A stretch of DNA of 64,000 nt from Acinetobacter sp. NCu2D-2 (GTDB taxonomy: Bacteria > Pseudomonadota > Gammaproteobacteria > Pseudomonadales > Moraxellaceae), in assembly GCF_001647675.1 (NCBI RefSeq), contig NZ_CP015594.1, positions 806,001-870,000 of the forward strand, written 5' to 3'. A program made the translations under genes and the position numbers. The notes beneath the pieces are model-generated. The model searched no databases, was not told the origin of the DNA, and was given only the letters and a program-made list of their open reading frames with translations. Below, piece by piece: positions 16,835 to 25,156 of the stretch (position 1 is its first letter; each line of letters opens with the position of its first letter).

Positions 16835-17347
16835 ATGGCAAATGATAAGCGAACAATTGTCAAAAGATTAAGATTCACTGCTGCTCAAGCAGAGGAACTA
16901 GAGAAATTATTAGAGTCTGAAAATATGATTTTTACAGATTTTATTCGTTTTTTAATCGCACAGGCACTTTCTGAAAGGGACAAGACTTGTTCGAAAGAAA
17001 AGGTAGGCGACGTAGAATCTGAAAATGAAGATGTTATAAAAAGACATCGGCGTAAAGCTAAACATATGCAGCCGCACGTGCCTAAGGTAGATCCAGCACT
17101 ATTAAGGGAGTTAGGCCGAATTGGAAATAATATTAATCAGATAGCTAAGTCCCTCAATCGTTTGTGTTTGGGTAAGCAAGCAGACATAGAGCGCTTTTCA
17201 TTTGGCATCTGCCTACAAATATTAAGTGAGATACAACAAAAACTTCATCAGCATCTTGAGCCATTACCACCCATCGTTAGATCTGATGCAGCCGTTGAGC
17301 GAGCGAAGCAACGAGCTATAGCTCGTGCAACAACAGGTAGGGGCTAG
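16835..17347 (+). CDS. mobC: MobC-type relaxosome accessory protein
   Basis: This 170-residue protein has a ribbon-helix-helix-like N-terminus (KRTIVKRLRFTAAQAEELEKLL) and the MobC family core LLRELGRIGNNINQIAKSLNR at residues about 88-110. MobC proteins bind oriT and help the relaxase open the DNA. It sits directly downstream of the oriT candidate and 5 bp upstream of mobA, so the two are co-translated. The tail is basic. Confidence 0.88.
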   Translation: MANDKRTIVKRLRFTAAQAEELEKLLESENMIFTDFIRFLIAQALSERDKTCSKEKVGDVESENEDVIKRHRRKAKHMQPHVPKVDPALLRELGRIGNNINQIAKSLNRLCLGKQADIERFSFGICLQILSEIQQKLHQHLEPLPPIVRSDAAVERAKQRAIARATTGRG

Positions 17348-17352
17348 TCATC

Positions 17353-19728
17353 ATGTATTTCAAGTTCCTTGAAAATGGTGTCGGAGATCCTGCTCGTGCT
17401 GCAAGTTATTTAATTGATGACAAAGATCATCAAAATCGTCCTAGGGCTGGTGTGCAGGTTTTACGAGGTGACCCAAGTACCTTTGCTGCTTTAGCGCAAA
17501 GCTCACCACATAAGTACAAGTATACGTCTGTCGTCATTGCTTGGGCTGAAGAGGATAAATTATCTGATCAGGATATATCTGAGGTATTAGATGCCTTTGA
17601 ACAACATGCATTCGTAGGCTTAGAACCACATCAATATCATATGACAGCTGTCATGCATGTTGAGGACAGTGGTGCAAAGCATGTTCATATTCTTGTACCA
17701 CGAATAGAGCTGACTTCAGGTAAATCCTTAAATATTGCCCCACCTGGACATCGATACTATTTCGATCCACTTAGAGATTACTTTAACTATCGAAATAATT
17801 GGGCGAGACCTGATGATCCAGCACGTAGTCGGGATTCAAAGCTCCCTAATCACATTTACTTTGAAAATGCTGCAGCAATGCGTGCGGGCTTAAAAGGAGA
17901 AACCCAAAAGCATCGTATTCAATTAATTGATCAGTTCATTTTGCATCGAATATTAAGTGGTGTTGTGACGAATAGGGAATCCATCATCCAAAGTTTAAAG
18001 GAGATTGGAAAGATTACTCAGGTGGGTACAAATTACATCACGTTAGTAACAGATGAAGGTAAACAAAGATTAAAGTCGGATTTTTATCATGAACAATTTT
18101 CACTCCAGAATTACCTCCAAGATAGAGATAGAGCAGCAAGCTCTCAAAGAACACTACAACAAGTCGCAGAAGATTTGGAACGAGATCGAGACAAAGCAAA
18201 TCAATGCCTTGAGCAAATTGGACGTGTTAGAGCAAAACGTGAGCAATACAACTGCCAACATTACCCAGATCTTAGTGAAGTACGAAGATTTGATGAATCA
18301 GCAATTCAACAGTTTGATCGAAGCCAAGAAAACAGTTTATGCACAAGAAGTGAATATCAGACAACTGAATGCTCAGCTCAGCAAAATGAACACAATCAAC
18401 TCACAGAACCAAGAAACAATAAAGATTCAACAGAAGGAGAACCAAGAGCTCGAGACCTTTATCGGCAAACAGCAGAAGTTAATCAACCAAATAGAAGCGA
18501 AGCATCTCAAGCAAAACAGGACTTGGGAAGAAAAGATCACATTGATTCAATCAGACAACACACATATTCCTCAGCAAATGCGACTTTTAAAAATGCTCAG
18601 TGGACTCTGCTTAACGAGCCTCATTTTACTTTTAATTCTGATCCTTTGGAGATAAGCCATGACTATGACCGAATTGGCACAAATGAATCATGCTTATATG
18701 AATCAGTTACAGATTCAGATCGAACAATTCAAACAACAGCAAAAACTGTATCTAAGTATCGAAGACAGCTTGAAGAAGACTGTAGAAGAACAGAAGCATT
18801 ATCAGAGCGTATTGGAAGAGAAAATCTTACTATTAGAAACAGAATTGAAGTACAAAACCATAACGATCAACACTTACGAGCAGGAGCTAAAAAAGGAATT
18901 ACCGGTACCAGATCTGACAGCTTTTTTAAGAGACTTGGAGCCAACATTATTCAAACTCTTAAAGGATTATTTGAATCATCCAGAGCTAATAAAGTCGATC
19001 GATCAGCAAGTCACAGTATGTTTGGAGCCCCATCTAAAGAATCTCAAGGCTTTGGACTCAGTCGATTGGTCAGCTTTGCAAAACAGCGAAGTGCCAGACG
19101 TAGCGTCATTAGCAGTAATATTGAAGGATTTGGACGGTATGAGAGTGACATTAAAAGAATTGATGCAAACTTACAGAATACGTGTCGTTTGATAAAGCGT
19201 TATAAATTTCCCGAGCATAGTTTGGATAACTATCTTCGTTCGATATATGAAAATAATGAAAGAATACGTCTTTCTGAATCAATCGAAATGGCATTGCAGG
19301 CCGATAGAGATATGAGAAAACTAATTAATGAGGTACAGAAAGACCCTTATGGCGCATATGCAAAAAAAGGATTAAATATTGATTATTCAAGAGCCATTCA
19401 GAAATGCGTCAAAGATATGGTTGATCAGATTCAGTATATACGACCAGAAGATTTTCAAAATATTGATGGTTTTATAAATACTGTAAAGAGCTATACAGAA
19501 ATGCTTGAATTAAGCCATCCAGATATAGATAGAACGCCAAATTATGATCACGTAAGTGAAATGATTCAAACCTCGATTAAGAAGCTAGAGGATCGAATCC
19601 TGCAAATCACTGAAGAGCCTGATTCAAGTAGCATAGAACCTAACAGATTAAATTCAATGCATCAGACAGCGGAGAATAGGCAACAAAGTGAGAAGTCTAA
19701 TGAACCTGAATCTTGGTTAAGCCAATGA
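17353..19728 (+). CDS. mobA: MobA-type relaxase
   Basis: This 791-residue relaxase nicks oriT and pilots the strand into the recipient. Relaxase motifs are in the first 170 residues: an N-terminal Tyr (MYFKFLENGVGDPARAASYL), then HVEDSGAKHVHILVPRIEL, the metal-binding histidine region, and YRNNWARPDDPARSR. Residues about 245-615 are polar, Gln/Asn/Arg-rich and low in hydrophobics, the composition expected where another reading frame encodes proteins on the same DNA (18089-19192). The C-terminal 160 residues are helical. Start ATG at 17353 with AGGGG about 10 bases upstream. A terminator at 19796 follows. Confidence 0.88.
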   Translation: MYFKFLENGVGDPARAASYLIDDKDHQNRPRAGVQVLRGDPSTFAALAQSSPHKYKYTSVVIAWAEEDKLSDQDISEVLDAFEQHAFVGLEPHQYHMTAVMHVEDSGAKHVHILVPRIELTSGKSLNIAPPGHRYYFDPLRDYFNYRNNWARPDDPARSRDSKLPNHIYFENAAAMRAGLKGETQKHRIQLIDQFILHRILSGVVTNRESIIQSLKEIGKITQVGTNYITLVTDEGKQRLKSDFYHEQFSLQNYLQDRDRAASSQRTLQQVAEDLERDRDKANQCLEQIGRVRAKREQYNCQHYPDLSEVRRFDESAIQQFDRSQENSLCTRSEYQTTECSAQQNEHNQLTEPRNNKDSTEGEPRARDLYRQTAEVNQPNRSEASQAKQDLGRKDHIDSIRQHTYSSANATFKNAQWTLLNEPHFTFNSDPLEISHDYDRIGTNESCLYESVTDSDRTIQTTAKTVSKYRRQLEEDCRRTEALSERIGRENLTIRNRIEVQNHNDQHLRAGAKKGITGTRSDSFFKRLGANIIQTLKGLFESSRANKVDRSASHSMFGAPSKESQGFGLSRLVSFAKQRSARRSVISSNIEGFGRYESDIKRIDANLQNTCRLIKRYKFPEHSLDNYLRSIYENNERIRLSESIEMALQADRDMRKLINEVQKDPYGAYAKKGLNIDYSRAIQKCVKDMVDQIQYIRPEDFQNIDGFINTVKSYTEMLELSHPDIDRTPNYDHVSEMIQTSIKKLEDRILQITEEPDSSSIEPNRLNSMHQTAENRQQSEKSNEPESWLSQ
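18089..18655 (+). CDS. MobB-like coiled-coil membrane protein overprinted in mobA
   Basis: This 188-codon ORF lies wholly inside mobA in the +1 frame. The product is heptad-rich and helical (EQQALKEHYNKSQKIWNEIE onward) and ends with a strong transmembrane segment (LSGLCLTSLILLLILILW), very unlike a random shadow frame. In ColE1-type plasmids mbeB and mbeD are encoded the same way inside mbeA and help stabilise the relaxosome. The stop codon overlaps the Shine-Dalgarno of the next overprinted gene. The ribosome site for this gene itself is weak. Function is inferred from arrangement and from the coiled coil plus membrane anchor. Confidence 0.68.
   Translation: MNNFHSRITSKIEIEQQALKEHYNKSQKIWNEIETKQINALSKLDVLEQNVSNTTANITQILVKYEDLMNQQFNSLIEAKKTVYAQEVNIRQLNAQLSKMNTINSQNQETIKIQQKENQELETFIGKQQKLINQIEAKHLKQNRTWEEKITLIQSDNTHIPQQMRLLKMLSGLCLTSLILLLILILWR
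18659..19192 (+). CDS. MobD-like coiled-coil protein overprinted in mobA
   Basis: This 177-codon ORF follows the previous one by 3 bp in the same frame, again inside mobA. A GGAGA at the preceding stop codon, about 7 bases before the ATG, gives good coupling. The N-terminal 75 residues are a Gln/Glu/Leu-rich coiled coil (MNHAYMNQLQIQIEQFKQQQ onward). The rest is helical with leucine periodicity (PTLFKLLKDYLNHPELIKSI). The order mobC, mobA, with mobB and mobD nested inside, equals the ColE1 order. It likely takes part in mobilization. Confidence 0.62.
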   Translation: MTMTELAQMNHAYMNQLQIQIEQFKQQQKLYLSIEDSLKKTVEEQKHYQSVLEEKILLLETELKYKTITINTYEQELKKELPVPDLTAFLRDLEPTLFKLLKDYLNHPELIKSIDQQVTVCLEPHLKNLKALDSVDWSALQNSEVPDVASLAVILKDLDGMRVTLKELMQTYRIRVV

Positions 19729-19795
19729 TCCAATTACTAGGATGAGACATTTTACAGGTCATGCATTTGACCTCGCGACGTGAGTGAAAAGACTA

Positions 19796-19827
19796 CCCTT
19801 AGCCTTAACAGGCTAAGGGCTTTTATT
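19796..19827. terminator. Terminator between mobA and the convergent antitoxin gene
   Basis: CCCTTAGCC, loop TTAACA and GGCTAAGGG, then CTTTTATTT. This gives a strong 9-bp stem with a T-rich tail on the plus strand. Confidence 0.8.
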
Positions 19828-19840
19828 TAAAGTGGTTAGC

Positions 19841-20455
19841 TTAAAAGTAGAACTTTGTCTTCTGATCATCCAGTAACTTATGCAGCCATGCAGGCAAAGA
19901 GGACTGATAAAGTAATATCCACTCTTCAGATGTAAGTGTCTTTTCAAGCTTTTTAACCATATTTAAATCAACACTCTCTTTTCCCAAAAAGAGTAATGCA
20001 GATATGGCCATTCCTACACGGCTGTTAAATGGATATTGGAAAAATTTGCTGTTTTTAGTATGCAGTAATCTTACCTGAGTGCCGCCAATACTAAATTCAC
20101 GAGAGTTACCTGATGTATAAAACACAGCCATCACTGGAACCTGAGTACTTAGTTTAAGTCGATTCGCGGCCATACCACCATGGACCTGGATAAGTTCACC
20201 ATTTTTTTCAGCAATTACTTTGACCACTTCATAAACATCAGGGCTCAGGTATCGCCCCTTCAACATACGGTTTGGTTCAGGTTTATAATAAACACCGTGC
20301 TGAATGCGATTAATCACGCCTTCTTCATTTAAACGGTGGAGCTCCTGATAAACTGCCTCGACCTTTCCAAGCTGTTTAAACTCATCCACAGAAAAGACAT
20401 GACCAAGGTGAAATTCTTTCACCCGTTCTTGAACCGCTTTTGCAATATTTAACAT
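19841..20455 (-). CDS. AbiEi-like antitoxin/regulator (DUF6088 type), no toxin partner
   Basis: This 204-residue protein, started at the ATG at 20455 (a TTG lies 18 bases upstream), has an N-terminal winged-helix segment (HVFSVDEFKQLGKVEAVYQELHRL, then GVINRIQHGVYYKPEP) and the AbiEi-type core with VHGGMAANRLKLSTQVPVMA and FYTSGNSREF. These are features of type IV antitoxin-like DUF6088 proteins, which bind DNA and repress an AbiEii-type nucleotidyltransferase toxin. No nucleotidyltransferase gene is adjacent: the next gene upstream is a helicase loader. It may act alone as a regulator or counter toxins elsewhere. Confidence 0.72.
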   Translation of the reverse strand: MLNIAKAVQERVKEFHLGHVFSVDEFKQLGKVEAVYQELHRLNEEGVINRIQHGVYYKPEPNRMLKGRYLSPDVYEVVKVIAEKNGELIQVHGGMAANRLKLSTQVPVMAVFYTSGNSREFSIGGTQVRLLHTKNSKFFQYPFNSRVGMAISALLFLGKESVDLNMVKKLEKTLTSEEWILLYQSSLPAWLHKLLDDQKTKFYF

Positions 20456-20561
20456 ATCTGAGGCCCCAAACAAACTATCAAAAAGGTGGTTACAACCGTG
20501 AGAGATTCACCACACAATCTATGCTTTAGACTTGGTAATGACCAAGGCTTTTGCTTGCAAA

Positions 20562-21305
20562 CTATCTCATCCTATAGTCAGACCAATAGCATGAAGCCAT
20601 AATGAGTTGATTTTCGTGTAATCGTGACCAGAGTCGTATACCAAGATCTCGTTCTAAATTTTCAAGATTGAAATTAGAAATAATCATAGTTGGCTTCATC
20701 ATGTCATAGCGTTTGTATAGCACTTTATGAACAAGTTCTAAACGAGATGAATGACGATCATGTAGCCCATATTCATCTAAGACTAGTAAATCAAAATCAG
20801 CAAAAAATTGAATCCATTGCTCTTCAGATTGGTCTTCAATACTCCATGAATTCATAATGGTTTTTGCTATCTGAGCACTCGTTATATAACGAGATGACAT
20901 TTTGGTTTTATAGATAACATTGCGAATAATCGCTGATCCTAGATGGGTTTTTCCAGTACCTGGCGTGCCATAAAGGATAAGGTTGGATTTCGAACCGTTT
21001 AATAATTGCTGTGTGAAATTCTGACAGCATTCGACAACTTGCTGCTGTTCAGTAGTACTAGCACTATAATTAGAAAAACCACATTCCAAGTAACGTTGAT
21101 TTAGTCCTGAGCTATGAATACGGTGTTGTAACAGCTTTTGCTGTAACTCTTCCTTGTGTTCTCTATTCGTTTGTTCAAGATTTTCTTTCGCACAGACTTT
21201 GCACAATTGATGACTACCTATTTTTATTAATGGATAGCCATGTTTTGTACAGAGGGTGCTTAAAACATCCTTAGGAGTTTTTAAAAGATCAATTCCTATA
21301 TTCAT
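20562..21305 (-). CDS. DnaC/IstB-like helicase loader ATPase
   Basis: This 247-residue AAA+ protein carries Walker A YGTPGTGKTHLG, Walker B DLLVLDEYGLHD and a sensor-1 region TMIISNFNLENL, all typical of DnaC-family loaders. An N-terminal pair of cysteines (LCKVCAKE, preceded by LCTKHG) may bind zinc. It probably recruits host DnaB to an element replication origin. I prefer the second ATG (21305), six bases from AGGAG. It follows the DUF1376-type gene by 9 bp in an operon, which matches phage and island replication modules. Confidence 0.85.
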   Translation of the reverse strand: MNIGIDLLKTPKDVLSTLCTKHGYPLIKIGSHQLCKVCAKENLEQTNREHKEELQQKLLQHRIHSSGLNQRYLECGFSNYSASTTEQQQVVECCQNFTQQLLNGSKSNLILYGTPGTGKTHLGSAIIRNVIYKTKMSSRYITSAQIAKTIMNSWSIEDQSEEQWIQFFADFDLLVLDEYGLHDRHSSRLELVHKVLYKRYDMMKPTMIISNFNLENLERDLGIRLWSRLHENQLIMASCYWSDYRMR

Positions 21306-21314
21306 CATCTACTC

Positions 21315-21857
21315 CTAAATCCATTTTCGATTAATCGGTTTTGCTTCATTTTTATCATCCTTCCTTTGAGACGAAGACGAAGACGAAGACGAAGATGAAG
21401 ATGAAGGTGAAGGTGAAGGTGAAGGTGAAGGTGAAGGTGAAGGGTATTCTTTAAGTAATGCTTGTGCATTGCTAGAGCACTCCGAATCTGATGCATCAGC
21501 ATTACTTGAGCTTTTATTCCAACGAGCTTGTGCTGCTAATTTCCCACGTTCAGATTTCATCTTTTGATTGAGAATAGCTTGTTCTTTTAATGTAGTGATG
21601 TAATTAGATTGAATAAATCCATTTACTTCTTCAAAAAGATTCAGGATTTTTAATGTAGTTATTAGGCTCTTGGTTTTAGGACTCGTTAGTTTGGTCACAC
21701 TCATCAAAATGTTGGGTTCACTTGGTATAGGACCATTCTTCCAAAAGTCCATCATGAGAAAAAGAGTAGCACCTACTTGTTCGCTCGAAAGGCGAGTAAA
21801 TTTTGCTTGAAGATCACCAATGTACAGTGGCATCCAAATTGTTGCGTCAGTATTCAT
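21315..21857 (-). CDS. DUF1376-type replication-module protein with hexamer-repeat tail
   Basis: This 180-residue protein begins with a DUF1376-like domain (WMPLYIGDLQAKFTRLSSEQVGATLFLMMDFW, residues 8-40), seen in phage and island proteins located next to helicase loaders. It continues with a winged-helix-like part and GKLAAQARW. Residues about 140-165 are pure Pro-Ser then Ser, encoded by twelve hexanucleotide units. The C-terminus is basic (NEAKPINRKWI). It probably works with the DnaC-like ATPase in replication initiation. Repeat-number change would lengthen the Ser/Pro linker without a frameshift. Confidence 0.7.
   Translation of the reverse strand: MNTDATIWMPLYIGDLQAKFTRLSSEQVGATLFLMMDFWKNGPIPSEPNILMSVTKLTSPKTKSLITTLKILNLFEEVNGFIQSNYITTLKEQAILNQKMKSERGKLAAQARWNKSSSNADASDSECSSNAQALLKEYPSPSPSPSPSPSPSSSSSSSSSSSSQRKDDKNEAKPINRKWI
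21370..21441. repeat. 12-unit hexanucleotide microsatellite
   Basis: Four GACGAA, two GATGAA and six GGTGAA units run in perfect tandem (72 bp), read on the minus strand as Ser-Ser and Pro-Ser codon pairs. The unit length is a multiple of three, so slippage keeps the reading frame. Confidence 0.95.
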
Positions 21858-21906
21858 TTTGAACCTACAAAAGGTAGGGGCATTTCAAACATGCCCCAGT
21901 AGAGAA

Positions 21907-22176
21907 TTAAGAAAATATTTTTAGAAAAAGGGTACGAGCCGTTTGTATGAGATCTTCTAAGTCGTATACGGTGAAATCATTGGTTGTGGGATAGTTTTCA
22001 CATAAACGATCAGCCCAAAGACGAAGGGCTTGATGATCATTGAAGCAGCTATTTACTTTGAGCTTAGTAGCTAAACGATCTAAACGAGGGATTTCAAACT
22101 CATGAATGATATGATTTGCCATCACATCGGCAGCTTCACATACAACGACACCATCAAATACTGATTTATCAAACAT
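21907..22176 (-). CDS. Small protein of the replication operon, unknown
   Basis: This 89-residue, mostly helical acidic protein (FDGVVVCEAADVMANHIIHE..., then DLEDLIQTARTLFLKIF) has no motif I recognise. The ATG at 22176 is preceded by GGAG-like bases. It is the first gene of the minus-strand set leading to the DUF1376-type protein and helicase loader, 49 bp upstream of the former. A role in element replication or its control is a guess from position only. Confidence 0.55.
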   Translation of the reverse strand: MFDKSVFDGVVVCEAADVMANHIIHEFEIPRLDRLATKLKVNSCFNDHQALRLWADRLCENYPTTNDFTVYDLEDLIQTARTLFLKIFS

Positions 22177-22517
22177 GGTGAATCTCCTGACAGCCTAAGT
22201 TGAGCAGTGCAAGTAAATAGGGATTTCGTTTAAGTGTTATTTTCTTTATCATTGGTCAATACCTCATGATTAACGTCTTGGTGGTATCTCAGGCTTGTTT
22301 GCACGACTTATGTTTCACTTTGGCGAGAGAGGTATAAGTTGTTTGGACAGGCCTGAATTTTTTGTTCTTCGTAAAATGTATGGGGAATTATCTGCAGCTA
22401 TGGCATAATCAACCTCATAAAAAGTACTAGGAAAGTAGGAAAAATTATTCCTTAGACGTAAATTATCATATTTTTACGGCATTTCAAGTATTTTTTACTA
22501 TTTAACTAGGAAAAAAT
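22177..22517. promoter_or_regulatory. Divergent control region of replication genes and Cro-like gene
   Basis: These 341 bases lie between divergent genes without coding potential. They contain short repeats of TAGGAAA (around 22429, 22436 and 22507), the last overlapping the ribosome site of the Cro-like gene. A regulator site here is plausible. No promoter can be fixed with confidence. Confidence 0.4.
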
Positions 22518-22724
22518 ATGATTAAGTCAAACTTGGCTGTTTTGTTAGCTGAAAGAAAAATGCGTGTTGCAGATTTGGTAAAAGAGACAGGAATCAATAA
22601 AAGTACGCTTTATAAGCTGTATAATGATGAGTCTGTTCGTATCGACTTTGAGACAATTGATAAGATTTGTTTGGCGTTAGATATTGGTGTTGGTGAATTA
22701 CTCATCTATAAAAAAGAGCAATAG
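22518..22724 (+). CDS. Cro/CI-type HTH regulator
   Basis: This 68-residue single-domain HTH_26/YozG-type protein (LLAERKMRVADLVKETGINKSTLYKLYN, then DFETIDKICLALDIGVGELL) is complete. The ATG at 22518 follows AGGAAAAA. Divergent from the replication genes, it likely represses them, its own promoter, or both, in the style of phage Cro-like switches. It is convergent with the ABC-3C operon, 43 bp away. Confidence 0.85.
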   Translation: MIKSNLAVLLAERKMRVADLVKETGINKSTLYKLYNDESVRIDFETIDKICLALDIGVGELLIYKKEQ

Positions 22725-22767
22725 TGAAATATTCAATATTGCTCTTTTTAAAAGTAAATATTAAGTG

Positions 22768-24660
22768 TTAAGAGAAAGTTCTTTGTCCATTTAAGTATTC
22801 AATTTTATGAGCTTTTTCAGAGCTAGTGAATAATTCTGAAGTTGCACAAATAACCTGAAAATCGGACTTTAAGCTATCACATGTTTCATAGATAATATTT
22901 TGGAGGTTTGCAGCTCTTTCTTTTTCTAGCCCACCATCATTAATACCATCTAATATTAGAAATCTAGGTATACGCAAACTTGGATCATTGTCAGAGAGTT
23001 GTAATAGCGCAAGATGGAACATCTGACGTAGAACAATAGAGGAGCTTTGAGAAAAGTGACTTATACCATTTACTTTAATTTGATTGTCTTCGAATATGAC
23101 TTCGACTTCATTGTGAGGGTCTAAAAATTCTGATTGTATTCCTATATCTTTGGATAATAGTTGCTTTAAATATAAGTTCAACTTATTTATAACATGAGTC
23201 CTTTTTCTTTCAGCACTGTTAACCATACGATCAATATCAGCATTAATCATATTAAACTTATCTTGTAGAGCATTCCTAGTAGATTCTAGCTTTTTAATTT
23301 CGTTAGATATTTCTAATCGCTTTTCAATATTTTTAAGCTCAGCTTCTACTTCACCTAATTCTCTATAATTATTAATGAATTCTAGTTCATAACTACTATG
23401 CCATTTATTTGTAATGATCTCAAACTCTTGCTTTTGAGCTTCTCTTTCTTTTATTTTTTGTGCATATATCTTCTTCAAATTATTTAAAGAAGATATTTCC
23501 TCAGTCAGGATGCTATCTGTTTCTTGTATCTGAAAATTTAGTTCAGTTTTTAATTGCAGTAAGTTGCTCTCATTTATATTTTGAGACGTCTCTTCCTTAC
23601 ATAGTGAACAAATATTTTTATCTAAATGATGAACATGGTTGATCTTAGAATGACAGGAAGGGCAATAATCAAAGAAAATATCATGTACTAGTTTGTTGCT
23701 ATCAATTGAATTATTTAAATCTAGCATTCTTTGATTTAATTCTTCTTTAAAGCGTGTTAGATCTAGAACTTCTAGTTCTTGTGAATTTAATTGATTTTCA
23801 ATTGAGAGTACTGATTTGTTAGTGTTCGTTAATTGAATTTGCAATTCTTTTTGAACGTCGTCTTGCGATAATTGACTTTCAATTTTATTACTTTTAATTT
23901 CATTAATATTATTGAGAATGGAGTCTTTTCTATCCTCATAAGCCTTCTTCTCAGCAAGAATATATTCCTCAATCATTTGATCCGAAGTCTTACCTAGTAG
24001 ACTAAAAATAGAGGTGAGCTTATGTATGGATTCACTTAATTGTTTTTCAGTAATCTTTTTTTGAACCTGTGCATGATAAAGTTCACCACTAAAAATACCG
24101 AATATATAGTCCCTAATAGCTCCCCGTTTTTCTATATTATCCCATTTTTCATTGCGAAATATTGGTAAGTGATTATTTGGTTGATCTGCATATAAAATTC
24201 TCAGAATCTGATGAGTTGTGATAGAAGTTTCTGAAGAAACTGTAGCTGGATAATTTAAATAATCAAAAAATATTTTAGAGAAACCAAACTTTTCATTTGA
24301 GGAGTTGTAAGGAAATATGTGCCACTCTCTATCACTAGCCGTGGACGCTGCATCCATATCACCATAATAAATAGCGAGAGGGGCGCGAGAGCTTTCGGAG
24401 ATTTGACGCTGAATAGTTAATTTATTATTAGCAATTGATACTTCTGTCATAACTTGCGAACAGCTATTAACGATTTCTGAGAATACGATATTTTCTGCAC
24501 CTAAAGAGTATGCAAGAGTATCTAATAATGAACTTTTACCTGCGCTGTTACTGCCATGGATAACATTTAAACCGCTCATTAATTCAATTTCTAATGCACA
24601 CTCATTACCTCTATAAACTTTCATTTTATTTACAATGAATGAGTGGTAACTATTTGTCAT
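22768..24660 (-). CDS. ABC-3C system Rad50/SMC-like ATPase
   Basis: This 630-residue ABC ATPase has Walker A HGSNSAGKSS (residues 35-44), long coiled-coil arms (about 190-500) meeting at a zinc hook of two CxxC pairs (CPSC and CSLC, residues about 332-353), and a C-terminal half with signature-like SQSSSIVLRQ and Walker B RFLILDGIND. The residue after the Walker B Asp, normally Glu, is Gly. SMC-like ATPases of this build form the core of ABC-three-component conflict systems, which are predicted to sense foreign nucleic acid. Its start overlaps the end of the middle component gene by 11 bases. Confidence 0.82.
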   Translation of the reverse strand: MTNSYHSFIVNKMKVYRGNECALEIELMSGLNVIHGSNSAGKSSLLDTLAYSLGAENIVFSEIVNSCSQVMTEVSIANNKLTIQRQISESSRAPLAIYYGDMDAASTASDREWHIFPYNSSNEKFGFSKIFFDYLNYPATVSSETSITTHQILRILYADQPNNHLPIFRNEKWDNIEKRGAIRDYIFGIFSGELYHAQVQKKITEKQLSESIHKLTSIFSLLGKTSDQMIEEYILAEKKAYEDRKDSILNNINEIKSNKIESQLSQDDVQKELQIQLTNTNKSVLSIENQLNSQELEVLDLTRFKEELNQRMLDLNNSIDSNKLVHDIFFDYCPSCHSKINHVHHLDKNICSLCKEETSQNINESNLLQLKTELNFQIQETDSILTEEISSLNNLKKIYAQKIKEREAQKQEFEIITNKWHSSYELEFINNYRELGEVEAELKNIEKRLEISNEIKKLESTRNALQDKFNMINADIDRMVNSAERKRTHVINKLNLYLKQLLSKDIGIQSEFLDPHNEVEVIFEDNQIKVNGISHFSQSSSIVLRQMFHLALLQLSDNDPSLRIPRFLILDGINDGGLEKERAANLQNIIYETCDSLKSDFQVICATSELFTSSEKAHKIEYLNGQRTFS

Positions 24661-25156
24661 ATCTATATTCCATTAAATTCGTACGGCTTTTTAATCCATC
24701 TTTTCCATCTACTGGTGTGAAATACAGGAAATCCGTTAATTCTTTTTCATCATCAGGTGATAAATAATTTTCAAATAGTTGGATATTTGAAGAATTCTGA
24801 GGAAATCGCCCACCTTTTTTATATAATTTATTTTCATTACAGAATGTTAATATTTCATTTTTAACTAATGTAATGAGAACTTTATCTTGGATCATATTCA
24901 TCTTTTGAAAGATCAAAAAGGGTGAATTACACTGCCGATAAGTATCATCTAATAGTTTCACAGATTTTTTGACTTGCGAAAGCTTTTTAGAGCGAGTTAA
25001 ACGTATTTGTTGGATTTTTTTTGGAAAGACCATATAAAAATCGATAATTTTAACTCGTTCTATTTCAATTGCATTATCGTTTTCAATTTTTTCAAAAATT
25101 TTCAAAATTCTATAGACACAATGGCTTGCATCAAAGGCAGGATGATAAATTAGCAT
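24650..25156 (-). CDS. ABC-3C system middle component
   Basis: This 168-residue protein begins MLIYHPAFDASHCVYRILK, which I associate with one of the ABC-3C middle-component families (MC5-like). It is basic in the middle (QIRLTRSKKLSQVKKSVKLL). It overlaps both neighbours, by 7 bases with the upstream gene and 11 with the ATPase, so all three are translationally coupled. Middle components are thought to link the ATPase to the effector protein. The exact subfamily is from memory. Confidence 0.68.
   Translation of the reverse strand: MLIYHPAFDASHCVYRILKIFEKIENDNAIEIERVKIIDFYMVFPKKIQQIRLTRSKKLSQVKKSVKLLDDTYRQCNSPFLIFQKMNMIQDKVLITLVKNEILTFCNENKLYKKGGRFPQNSSNIQLFENYLSPDDEKELTDFLYFTPVDGKDGLKSRTNLMEYRYDK

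Noticed and set aside
21370..21441. Phase-variable frameshift switch
   Set aside because: The repeat unit is six bases, a multiple of three, so length change cannot switch the reading frame on and off.
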